A stretch of DNA of 53,566 bases from contig JAJEGU010000016.1 of NCBI GenBank assembly GCA_022819645.1, positions 1 through 53,566 of the forward strand. The letters run 5' to 3'. Origin of the DNA: Pseudomonadales bacterium. Its GTDB lineage: Bacteria > Pseudomonadota > Gammaproteobacteria > Pseudomonadales > Pseudohongiellaceae. Below the pieces are notes generated by a model, which worked only from the letters and a program-made list of their open reading frames with translations, was not told the DNA's origin and did no database searches. Position 1 is the first letter of the stretch; the number at the start of each line of letters is the position of its first letter. Of the stretch, positions 35,584 to 42,510 are shown in pieces. Position numbers and translations under genes: made by a program.

Positions 35584-35712
35584 ATGAACGAAATCAGAGA
35601 ACTAACCTCAGATGAAATTGAAGAGGTAAGCGGAGGAATTGGGGGTCTCAACGCACTCCCCATGGTGCAAATTGGCTCAGAAGGAGGCCCCGGCGACGTT
35701 AACTGGAAGTAA
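35584..35712 (+). CDS. Double-glycine leader peptide (microcin/bacteriocin-like precursor)
   Basis: A 42-residue precursor. The first 18 residues, MNEIRELTSDEIEEVSGG, are a classic double-glycine leader, close to the colicin V type (RxLTxxExxxVSGG), which C39-peptidase exporters cut after GG. The predicted 24-residue core starts IGGLNALPMV and ends DVNWK; it has no cysteine, is Gly-rich and slightly acidic. A second GG three residues on (SGGIGG) allows a 21-residue alternative. A strong promoter, an AAGGAG site, an 18-bp-downstream terminator and an adjacent C39 exporter support it. The core is much shorter than class II microcins, so a signalling peptide is as plausible as a bacteriocin. No immunity gene is recognised. 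Confidence 0.85.
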   Translation: MNEIRELTSDEIEEVSGGIGGLNALPMVQIGSEGGPGDVNWK

Positions 35713-35729
35713 AACCAGTTAACTCTCAT

Positions 35730-35776
35730 TCGACAATGAACGGTAAATAAAATTTACCGTTCATTGTCGACTTTTT
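35730..35776 (+). terminator. Strong intrinsic terminator after the precursor gene
   Basis: A perfect 19-bp stem (TCGACAATGAACGGTAAAT at 35730-35748, complement at 35752-35770) with an AAA loop is followed by CTTTTT. It lies between the precursor and the exporter, so the peptide mRNA is separately terminated and the exporter needs read-through or its own promoter. Confidence 0.93.
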
Positions 35777-35815
35777 AGACAGGCTCTTTTGGGTAAACTA
35801 GTTGCCAACCAAGCC

Positions 35816-35844
35816 TTGGAAGAAAGAGATACGAGTCCGATAAA
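35816..35844 (+). promoter_or_regulatory. Possible promoter for the exporter genes
   Basis: TTGGAA and GATAAA are separated by 17 bases, each matching 4 of 6 consensus positions. It is downstream of the terminator and 128 bases before the exporter start. The match is weak and is proposed mainly because the terminator implies a second promoter. Confidence 0.35.
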
Positions 35845-35971
35845 GAATTGTTACCGATAATCGTCCCCACGCTTGTTTTACCAAAACATGAAGACTATTG
35901 CTTTCTTGCCTAGTTGATTAACGTAAGTTTGCTCACTTTGGCAACATCAGAAAATCAGGTTAAGAAATACT

Positions 35972-38050
35972 TTGAAAACTTTTCTTCAAAATGAAGCTTC
36001 AGAGTGTGGGCTGGCTTCTATGGCAATGATTGCCAATTACCATGGTCACAGAATTGATTTAAACGCACTACGCCAACGATTTCACCTTTCTATTAGAGGT
36101 GCCCGCTTGCGCGATCTGATTAAGATTGCCGAGCAACTATCTTTCAGTTCTCGTGCGATAAGATTAGAACCCCATCGTCTAAAAGACATCTCACTTCCAG
36201 CTATCTTGCATTGGGATTTAGATCATTTTGTCGTACTAAAGGAGGTTAAAAGAAATAGGTACATAGTTTACGACCCTGCGCTTGGGCGAACATCATATTC
36301 GTTAGATGGCATTTCAGATCATTTTACTGGTGTTGCTTTGGAATTGACCCCATCTGCGGATTTTCGACCGATCACACATCAGGATAAGCTCAGACTCTCT
36401 ATCCTTTGGACTCGGCTTTCTGGTTTTAATAGATCTTTTACGCAAATCCTGATCTTGTCCGTAGTTGTGCAACTTTTTGTACTCGTATCACCATTCTATT
36501 TGCAGCTAGTGATTGACGAAGCAGTGACTCGGTTCGATATAAACTTATTACTATTACTTAGCATTGGCTTTGGCTTTCTTTATTTGATAAATGCGGTTAC
36601 GGAGGCACTGCGGTCTTGGGTCATCTTGCTGATTGGGCAATCTCTAACATTTCAAATGGCAGGAAACGTGCTACACCATTTAGTCCGACTGCCTTCGACA
36701 TTTTTTGAGAATCGGTTCACCGGCGACATCATTTCACGTATCGGGTCTATCCAACCGATACAATCCGCATTGACAAAAAGCGTTATCGCCGCACTCATAG
36801 ACAGTGTAATGGTGCTGGCAACGATTACTTTGATGCTAGCTTACAATTGGAAATTGGCACTAGTAGCCGTGGGCTTCACCGTAGTTTATCTAATAATCTC
36901 TCTTGTTCTTTTTCCATTCATGCGCAGCCGCCAAGAAGAGCTTATCGCCATGCGAGCAAAGGAAAATACATATATGATCGAGACTATACGCGCTACTCGT
37001 GCAATTAAGTTGTTCGGGCGAGAATCTGAACGAGAAAATGCTTGGCGCAATCTCTACACTGATGTAATCAATGCAGGAGTCTCATATGGCCGATTAGAGA
37101 TTGGAAACCGATTCAGTTCATCCTTGTTGTTTGGAATACAAATAGTTCTAATCGTCTATTTTGGAGCACATTTTATTCTTGCTGGCGAGATCAGCATTGG
37201 AATGCTATTCGCTTTCATGGCTTATAGGCAGCACTTTGCAACGACGGCTGAAAGCTTGGTAAATAAAGGTATCGAGTTCCGAATGTTAGGGCTTCATCTG
37301 GAGCGCCTCTCGGACATTGTGCAATCCGAAAAGGAGGCTGGTCTCGAATCGTCACACTCCGACCTTCGACAAGTCAAGGGAAGAATCTCGCTGGATGACG
37401 TGAGCTTTCAGTATTCACAGTACGAGAATTCAATTTTCGAAAACCTTTCTATCAACATTGGACCAGGCGAATTCGTTGCCATCGCCGGTCCCTCGGGTGG
37501 CGGGAAAACTACCCTACTTAAAGTGATGTTGGGATTGCTGATTCCGACTTCTGGAACAGTAAGAATTGACGGACTACCTATCAAGACCTTGGGATTACGT
37601 AGCTGGCGTGCTTCGATCGGCGTAGTAATGCAGGATGACCAACTTTTGTCCGGTACAATTGCTGACAATATCTCTAGCTTCGATTCAAACATCGACATGC
37701 GACGAGTTGAGGAATGTGCCAGAATCGCACAAGTGCATGAGGACATCTCTCGCATGCCCATGCACTATTTGTCTATGGTTGGAGACATGGGTACCGCCTT
37801 GTCCGGCGGGCAGCAACAGCGGCTGCTGATCGCACGAGCGTTGTACCATAATCCTGCTGTATTGTTTCTCGATGAAGGTACCGCGAATCTCGACAAGGAC
37901 ACCGAAAAACGCATTGCCGATGCAATTTCGAACATGGATATCACTCGCGTGGTAATTGCACATGGAACGGAATTCTTGGCGCGAGCAGACCGAGTTTTTG
38001 AGTTGTCCGAAAGAACGATCAGGGAAAGCCAGGATAGTAGTAGTAGTTAA
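35972..38050 (+). CDS. Peptidase-C39 ABC exporter (bacteriocin processing/export)
   Basis: Inner-membrane transporter that cleaves double-glycine leaders and exports the core. The order is an N-terminal C39 peptidase with Q6, catalytic C12 (QNEASECGLASMAMI), H85 (WDLDHFVVL) and D101 (VYDPALG); a six-helix membrane domain at about 155-440; and an ABC ATPase with Walker A GPSGGGKT (506-513), LSGGQQQR (from 610), Walker B VLFLDEGTANLD and H-loop VIAHG. All key residues are present over 692 residues. The start is a TTG (no ATG available), leaving only five residues before the conserved Gln. Codon use is AT-richer than in neighbouring housekeeping genes. The nearby precursor is the obvious substrate. 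Confidence 0.95.
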   Translation: MKTFLQNEASECGLASMAMIANYHGHRIDLNALRQRFHLSIRGARLRDLIKIAEQLSFSSRAIRLEPHRLKDISLPAILHWDLDHFVVLKEVKRNRYIVYDPALGRTSYSLDGISDHFTGVALELTPSADFRPITHQDKLRLSILWTRLSGFNRSFTQILILSVVVQLFVLVSPFYLQLVIDEAVTRFDINLLLLLSIGFGFLYLINAVTEALRSWVILLIGQSLTFQMAGNVLHHLVRLPSTFFENRFTGDIISRIGSIQPIQSALTKSVIAALIDSVMVLATITLMLAYNWKLALVAVGFTVVYLIISLVLFPFMRSRQEELIAMRAKENTYMIETIRATRAIKLFGRESERENAWRNLYTDVINAGVSYGRLEIGNRFSSSLLFGIQIVLIVYFGAHFILAGEISIGMLFAFMAYRQHFATTAESLVNKGIEFRMLGLHLERLSDIVQSEKEAGLESSHSDLRQVKGRISLDDVSFQYSQYENSIFENLSINIGPGEFVAIAGPSGGGKTTLLKVMLGLLIPTSGTVRIDGLPIKTLGLRSWRASIGVVMQDDQLLSGTIADNISSFDSNIDMRRVEECARIAQVHEDISRMPMHYLSMVGDMGTALSGGQQQRLLIARALYHNPAVLFLDEGTANLDKDTEKRIADAISNMDITRVVIAHGTEFLARADRVFELSERTIRESQDSSSS

Positions 38051-38098
38051 CTACAAGTCCAGCTTCTAAATCCGCTTCATTCTTGGAGAGTTTCAGAC

Positions 38099-39331
38099 AT
38101 GGAGCTATTCCGTCAACAAGTTGTCAAGCGACGTACTAACCGGCTCTTTGGTGAAGTTGCTCTTTCGTCTCCGATATCGACATGGTGGGTGACTGGTCTG
38201 ATTGGAGTTATAGTAACGGGAATCATTGCAACTTTGCTAGCTGGAAGTTATGCGAGAAAAGAAATAGTCTCGGGATGGATCAAGCCAGACCGCGGCCTGG
38301 CAAGAATTGTTTCGCCCCACCTAGGAACAATCGAACTCGTGCATGTGATTGAGGGGCAACAGGTTAAAGCCGGTGATTCATTGGTCACAATGAATCTTGA
38401 TACGGCTTATTCGGAAGGCGACGGAGTTTTCGGAATCGCGCTTTTGGAACTGGAAAATCAGATTGTGGAAGCGCAAAACCAGATTCCACTGATTGAGAAA
38501 CAATTTCTCCAAGAAGAAAAGGAATTGAAGGGGCAACTCGAATCGGGACAAGCAGAACTCGTTTCATTGAATGAACAAATTGTGGTTCTGGATGAACGCA
38601 TCGAAACTGCGGATGAATTGTTGCAGCGTTACGTCAAGCTTGCCGCCGAAAATCTGGCATCCGCGATAGATGTTGCGGAGAGACGGGAGTTGGTCCTCAG
38701 TTTGCGGCAAGCGTTGACGCAAATTTCCCAGCAGATCGAAACCAAAAAAGGTGAGATGACCGTCAATCGGCATCGCCTGGACGGTTTGCCCGTCAGGCGT
38801 GAAGCAGCGCTGTCCGAAAAGCGAGAGCATTTGTCGGCGCTGGGAGCACAAAAGGCGCAAGTCGCGGGGCAGGGTTCAATCATAATGAAGGCACCGGTTG
38901 CAGGAAGGGTCGCCGCTCTACCGGTAGTTGAGGGGCAAAGCATGAGCCCACAGGAACTAGCTGTCGCGCTGCTGCCGCAAGGTGGGCGGCTCGAAGCGGA
39001 ATTGTTCGTTCCGACCCGGGCGGCAGGCTTTATCAGAATCGGGCAAACCGTTCGGCTTCAGTTTGATGCATTCCCCTTTCAGCGGTTTGGGATAATTGAA
39101 GGGCAAATTTACTCGGTCTCCAGAACGATATTCGAACCGGAAGAGTTACCCGTTACGCTTGGCCTGTCGGAACCAGTATACCGGTTGCTCGTAAGTGTTG
39201 ATGCCCAACATATAGAAGCCTATGGTGAGCAGTTTCCCCTTCAGGCGGGAATGACCCTGAAGGCGCATGTCATTCAGGAAGAAAGGAAGCTTTGGGAAGT
39301 GTTGCTCGAACCGCTGCTTTCGCGAATGTGA
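38099..39331 (+). CDS. HlyD-family periplasmic adaptor of the peptide exporter
   Basis: A 410-residue membrane fusion protein that would link the C39 exporter to an outer-membrane channel. One transmembrane helix (about residues 29-50, WWVTGLIGVIVTGIIATLLA) is followed by a lipoyl/beta-barrel half (GTIELVHVIEGQQVKAGD), a long alpha-helical hairpin (about 120-240) and the second lipoyl half (IIMKAPVAGRVAALPVVEGQ). GGAGAG precedes the ATG by ten bases. It follows the exporter by 48 bases, so the two are one transcript. No TolC homologue is in the window; a chromosomal one elsewhere would be required. Confidence 0.93.
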   Translation: MELFRQQVVKRRTNRLFGEVALSSPISTWWVTGLIGVIVTGIIATLLAGSYARKEIVSGWIKPDRGLARIVSPHLGTIELVHVIEGQQVKAGDSLVTMNLDTAYSEGDGVFGIALLELENQIVEAQNQIPLIEKQFLQEEKELKGQLESGQAELVSLNEQIVVLDERIETADELLQRYVKLAAENLASAIDVAERRELVLSLRQALTQISQQIETKKGEMTVNRHRLDGLPVRREAALSEKREHLSALGAQKAQVAGQGSIIMKAPVAGRVAALPVVEGQSMSPQELAVALLPQGGRLEAELFVPTRAAGFIRIGQTVRLQFDAFPFQRFGIIEGQIYSVSRTIFEPEELPVTLGLSEPVYRLLVSVDAQHIEAYGEQFPLQAGMTLKAHVIQEERKLWEVLLEPLLSRM

Positions 39332-39351
39332 TTGCGCTCAGCCGAATTGCG

Positions 39352-39747
39352 CTAGACCGTGCCGCACGATGGTTGTAGGTTGTAATCAGAACGCGAGCCT
39401 ATAGTGAGGTGCACGCCTCTTGTAACGAACCCGGGACCGGATCGCGCAGGCTTTATCTCTCGTGGCACATTTTGTACAGTTCTTTGGCGTGTTTCTCGCA
39501 GTCGCGCACTTTCGTCAACTTCCGAACCGTTGAGATACGCAAACCATGTTTCTATATTCCTTCTCGGCATGATGACCACGACAGGGTCCTGTGGAGTTCT
39601 CGGTGGAACGCCCTCTTTCCTGCACTGGTCCTCAAGTTGTGTGCGGTACTGATTTGCAGTGAGATTGTCCGCATCCACTTCAACGAGGAGCTGGGTCCCC
39701 TGTCTGGCCCTGACCGCCCTCAACTCATGCAGACTCCGTTCCCTCAC
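39352..39747 (-). pseudogene. Degraded fragment of a conserved hypothetical protein
   Basis: The readable part, containing LLVEVDADNLTANQYRTQL, DPVVVIMPRRNIETWFAYL and NGSEVDES, resembles the middle of Toprim/DUF4276-like conserved proteins, where IETW...L...VDE recurs; this assignment is from memory of the family and is tentative. After VDES the frame looks shifted: another frame gives CEKHAKELYKMCHER and then a stop. The N-terminal third of such proteins is missing too. It is most likely leftover DNA at the edge of the acquired island. Confidence 0.4.
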
Positions 39748-39785
39748 CCATTACTGGTCGGACTGCGACCCATGAGGGACAAGAA

Positions 39786-39980
39786 CTACTTGTGTATTTC
39801 CTCACGAATTGCGTCCCTCATCTTGTAAAGTTCCTCCCGGATGTCATCTCTAAAGTCCCAAATTGCCTTGCGCATATTGTCGCGAAATTGATTGACTTTT
39901 GCGTTAAAAAAGATCGCAAACAGCAATATCGCCCCCAGAATGAGGCCCTGCTCGGTAAACGCGGTGATGATGGCATTCAT
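39786..39980 (-). CDS. Small single-pass membrane protein with charged helix
   Basis: A 64-residue product. The hydrophobic segment (GLILGAILLFAIFFNAKV, about residues 12-29) is followed by a strongly charged amphipathic helix with near-heptad repeats (RDNMRKAIWDFRDDIREELY, then KMRDAIREEIHK). The ATG at 39980 has GGGAGG eight bases upstream, which favours it over a GTG at 39989. The family is not recognised. It is tempting to see an immunity-like protein because of the nearby peptide locus, but it is on the opposite strand and separated by gene debris, so that is speculation. Confidence 0.55.
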   Translation of the reverse strand: MNAIITAFTEQGLILGAILLFAIFFNAKVNQFRDNMRKAIWDFRDDIREELYKMRDAIREEIHK

Positions 39981-40069
39981 GATGGACACCTCCCGTCCCT
40001 GCTACTTCATGGCACAAGCCTAATCAGGGTCCAACACAAAAGGCAAGTTTTCAGCGAAAATAGTTTTGG

Positions 40070-40142
40070 CCAGGAGCCAACGCCGCAGGAATTCACGGCT
40101 GCAAATTCGCTTTCGCGAATTCCTGTGGCGCAGGCTCCCAGG
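40070..40142. repeat. MITE-like element, internally deleted copy C (73 bp)
   Basis: It has both terminal inverted repeats (CCAGGAGCCAACGCCGCAGG and the mirrored GGCGCAGGCTCCCAGG), but the inner ~95 bases of copies A and B are missing. The orientation is inverted relative to those. It lies 40 bases past the stop of the VOC gene on the minus strand. Confidence 0.8.
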
Positions 40143-40181
40143 CAACGACTTCCCGGAACTTTACCCGGAGATTGCCCGGCC

Positions 40182-40550
40182 TTATTTCAGGGAGTGCAGG
40201 CCGAAGCCATTGCCTTCGGTATCGCTGGCCAGGACAATGAAGCCGAACTGGCCGATCGACATCTTCTCCCGTTCCAGCCTGCCACCGGCGGCGGCCACCC
40301 GGGCGCCTTCCACCGCGCAATCCTCACAACTGAAATACACCATTGTGCTGTTGCCACCGGAAGGCATATCCTCGTCATACACCAGCGCTCCGGTGCAGCC
40401 ATGCGCTTCGGGCCCACCCGGGAATCCGCACATGGGAAGATCGGTGGGCATGGGTTGCAGTTCCACGCTCAACACGGTTTCATAGAATTTCCTGGCGCGG
40501 TCCATGTCCTGCACATAAATCTCGAACCAGTTCACGGGGTTTCTTTGCAT
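40182..40550 (-). CDS. VOC-family (glyoxalase/bleomycin-resistance fold) protein
   Basis: A 122-residue protein with one glyoxalase-type beta-alpha-beta3 pair (VNWFEIYVQDMDRARKFYET at the start; FGFIVLASDTEGNGFGLHS at the end). The N-terminal half of such proteins usually matches a small-molecule or metal site; here the substrate is unknown. The start is the ATG at 40550 with GGAGGG eight bases upstream; the frame stays open far upstream into the antisense of the Fic gene, which I reject. No neighbour suggests a pathway. Confidence 0.9.
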   Translation of the reverse strand: MQRNPVNWFEIYVQDMDRARKFYETVLSVELQPMPTDLPMCGFPGGPEAHGCTGALVYDEDMPSGGNSTMVYFSCEDCAVEGARVAAAGGRLEREKMSIGQFGFIVLASDTEGNGFGLHSLK

Positions 40551-40844
40551 GGTGTTTGCTCCCTCCACTGATGCATCAGGCAATATAGCCGGGCAGATAC
40601 CCATGCCGCCCGCCCGGGCGGTGCGATTTGAGTAGAGCCCGTGTGAATGTGAACTGTACGCATTTTTCCGGATAAGTCCAGCCGATGTCCGACGCCACGG
40701 CGACCGCTCCCCGCCTGTGCGCCAGGGTCCGCCCTCCGCCAGGAATCGCGCCTTCCCTGCTCCTTCATGGAAACTCAACAAAAATCCTCTTTTTTCTTTC
40801 TTATCTGCACAAAAATCCTTATCCTCGCCTTGGAAGCCAGATAA
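40551..40844. other. Intergenic stretch between VOC and Fic genes
   Basis: No gene or repeat was recognised. The last ~60 bases before the Fic ATG are T- and A-rich and are the likely promoter region. Confidence 0.5.
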
Positions 40845-42344
40845 ATGCCAGCAAAATCCAACAGCAAACTGCCCGACCCGATGCCCGAGGCATTCGTTTC
40901 CGACGTGAAGATCACGCGTGCGGTTTCGCACGCGGTCAAAGCCGGCGGATTGCGCAAGCTTGGCACCAGGCTTTACAGCCGAAACCTTTCCGACCCGCCC
41001 GAAGCGATTGTCTCCCGCAATTTGTGGCAAATCGTTGCCGGCTACTTTCCGGGCGCCCTGATCGCCGACCGCACCGCGCTGGAAAATGCCCCGGCAAGCG
41101 ATGGCTCGGTTTGCCTGATTACCGACGGCGGACGAGATATCAGCCTTCCGGGCCACACGCTTCGGCCTCGACGCGGAAAACGGCCGCTCGATACCGACCG
41201 GCCATTCATCGCCGGCCTGTACCTGAGTTCCATTGCCCGGGCTTACCTGGAAAACATGCGGCGGTCTCGACGCGGACGGCATGTAGCCCGCTGCCTTGAC
41301 CGAGCCGAAATCGAGCGAAGGCTTGAGAGCCTGATTCGCCGCTCCGGTGAAGCGGCAATCAACCGTCTGCGCGATGAGATTCGCGAATTGGCCCCGAAGC
41401 TGGAATTGGCAAGTGAAGCGGACACGCTCGATACCATCATCGGCGCATTGCTCGGGACCCGGGAAGCCGCATTGACTTCTCCCATTGGCATCGCCCGAAA
41501 ACTCGGCAGCCCGTACGACCCTGACCGGCTGACGCTGTTTCAGACTTTGCACGGCACACTTCGCAATCTGGTGCCGACTTCGCGACTCGCTCCCGAACGA
41601 TCTCCCCGGGCCAAAGCCACTCTTGCCTTCTATGAAGCGTATTTTTCAAACTTTATCGAGGGTACCGAGTTTGCCGTTCACGAGGCCGCTGAAATCGTCT
41701 TCAGAGGGTTCATTCCCCGGGAAAGGCCGGAAGACGCCCGCGATGTGCTGGGAACCTGGCGCATCGTCTCCGATGAGCATGAGATGCAGCGCACTCCGAA
41801 GGATGCCAGCGCATTGGAAGAACTTTTACGGTCCCGTCATGCCGCAATTCTGGCATCCCGTCCCGACAAGAACCCGGGCGCCTTCAAGCAAGTGGGGAAT
41901 CGTGCCGGTTCAGTGATTTTTGTTGCGCCGGAATTGGTCTCCGGCACACTGGCCCGGGGGTTTGAGATGTGCCAGAGCCTTGAAACTCCATTCCAGCGGG
42001 CAGTATTCATGAAGTTCCTCATCGCGGAGGTTCATCCATTTTCTGACGGAAACGGGAGAACGGCAAGAACCATGATGAACGCGGAACTCGTCGCGGCGGG
42101 AGAGGAACGGATTGTCATTCCCACCGTTTATCGAGCCAATTATCTTTCCTCCCTGAAAGCGCTGTCGCAATCGGGATGGCCGGAACCGCTGATCCGCGTT
42201 CTCGATTTCGCCCACGAATGGACCGCGACTGTCGATTGGCAGTCCGTGACGGAAACCCAAAGAACGCTGGAAAGCTGCAACGCATTCCTCGATGCGGGAA
42301 TCGCGGAGGCGGAAGGCAAGCGACTGCAAATGCCCCGGGATTGA
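40845..42344 (+). CDS. Fic-domain protein with AbiEi-like N-terminus
   Basis: Fic enzymes usually transfer AMP from ATP to hydroxyl side chains of target proteins. The catalytic loop HPFSDGNGR is intact with H397. An inhibitory-helix motif SNFIEG (S268...E272-G273, fitting [S/T]xxxE[G/N]) precedes it, so this is a self-inhibited class II protein. The first ~135 residues (GGLRKLGTRLYSRNL, YFPGALIADRTAL, FIAGLYLSSIARAYLENM) resemble AbiEi-type antitoxin/regulatory domains. The 499 residues start at the ATG at 40845. There is no antitoxin gene beside it. Targets cannot be predicted. Confidence 0.9.
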   Translation: MPAKSNSKLPDPMPEAFVSDVKITRAVSHAVKAGGLRKLGTRLYSRNLSDPPEAIVSRNLWQIVAGYFPGALIADRTALENAPASDGSVCLITDGGRDISLPGHTLRPRRGKRPLDTDRPFIAGLYLSSIARAYLENMRRSRRGRHVARCLDRAEIERRLESLIRRSGEAAINRLRDEIRELAPKLELASEADTLDTIIGALLGTREAALTSPIGIARKLGSPYDPDRLTLFQTLHGTLRNLVPTSRLAPERSPRAKATLAFYEAYFSNFIEGTEFAVHEAAEIVFRGFIPRERPEDARDVLGTWRIVSDEHEMQRTPKDASALEELLRSRHAAILASRPDKNPGAFKQVGNRAGSVIFVAPELVSGTLARGFEMCQSLETPFQRAVFMKFLIAEVHPFSDGNGRTARTMMNAELVAAGEERIVIPTVYRANYLSSLKALSQSGWPEPLIRVLDFAHEWTATVDWQSVTETQRTLESCNAFLDAGIAEAEGKRLQMPRD

Positions 42345-42510
42345 TTTCCGTGCCCGGTTTCTTTGCCTCCCGGCGGGACGCAAGGGGAACCTCCGGTTTT
42401 TCCATGACAACAGGAAAGCGCTGGGGTAATCTCGGGAGTTGTCCGGCAGCCATCCGTTCCATGCGCTGCCGGCACGAATCTGAAGTGTCCCATACACAGA
42501 GGTGCTGGAG

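Noticed and set aside
35889..35918. Nine-codon ORF (MKTIAFLPS) between terminator and exporter
   Set aside because: No ribosome-binding site and no double-glycine motif; too short to support as a second peptide.
40551..41552. Long N-terminal extension of the VOC gene on the minus strand
   Set aside because: It runs antisense to the Fic gene, has no similarity to VOC proteins, and a good ribosome-binding site precedes the ATG at 40550.
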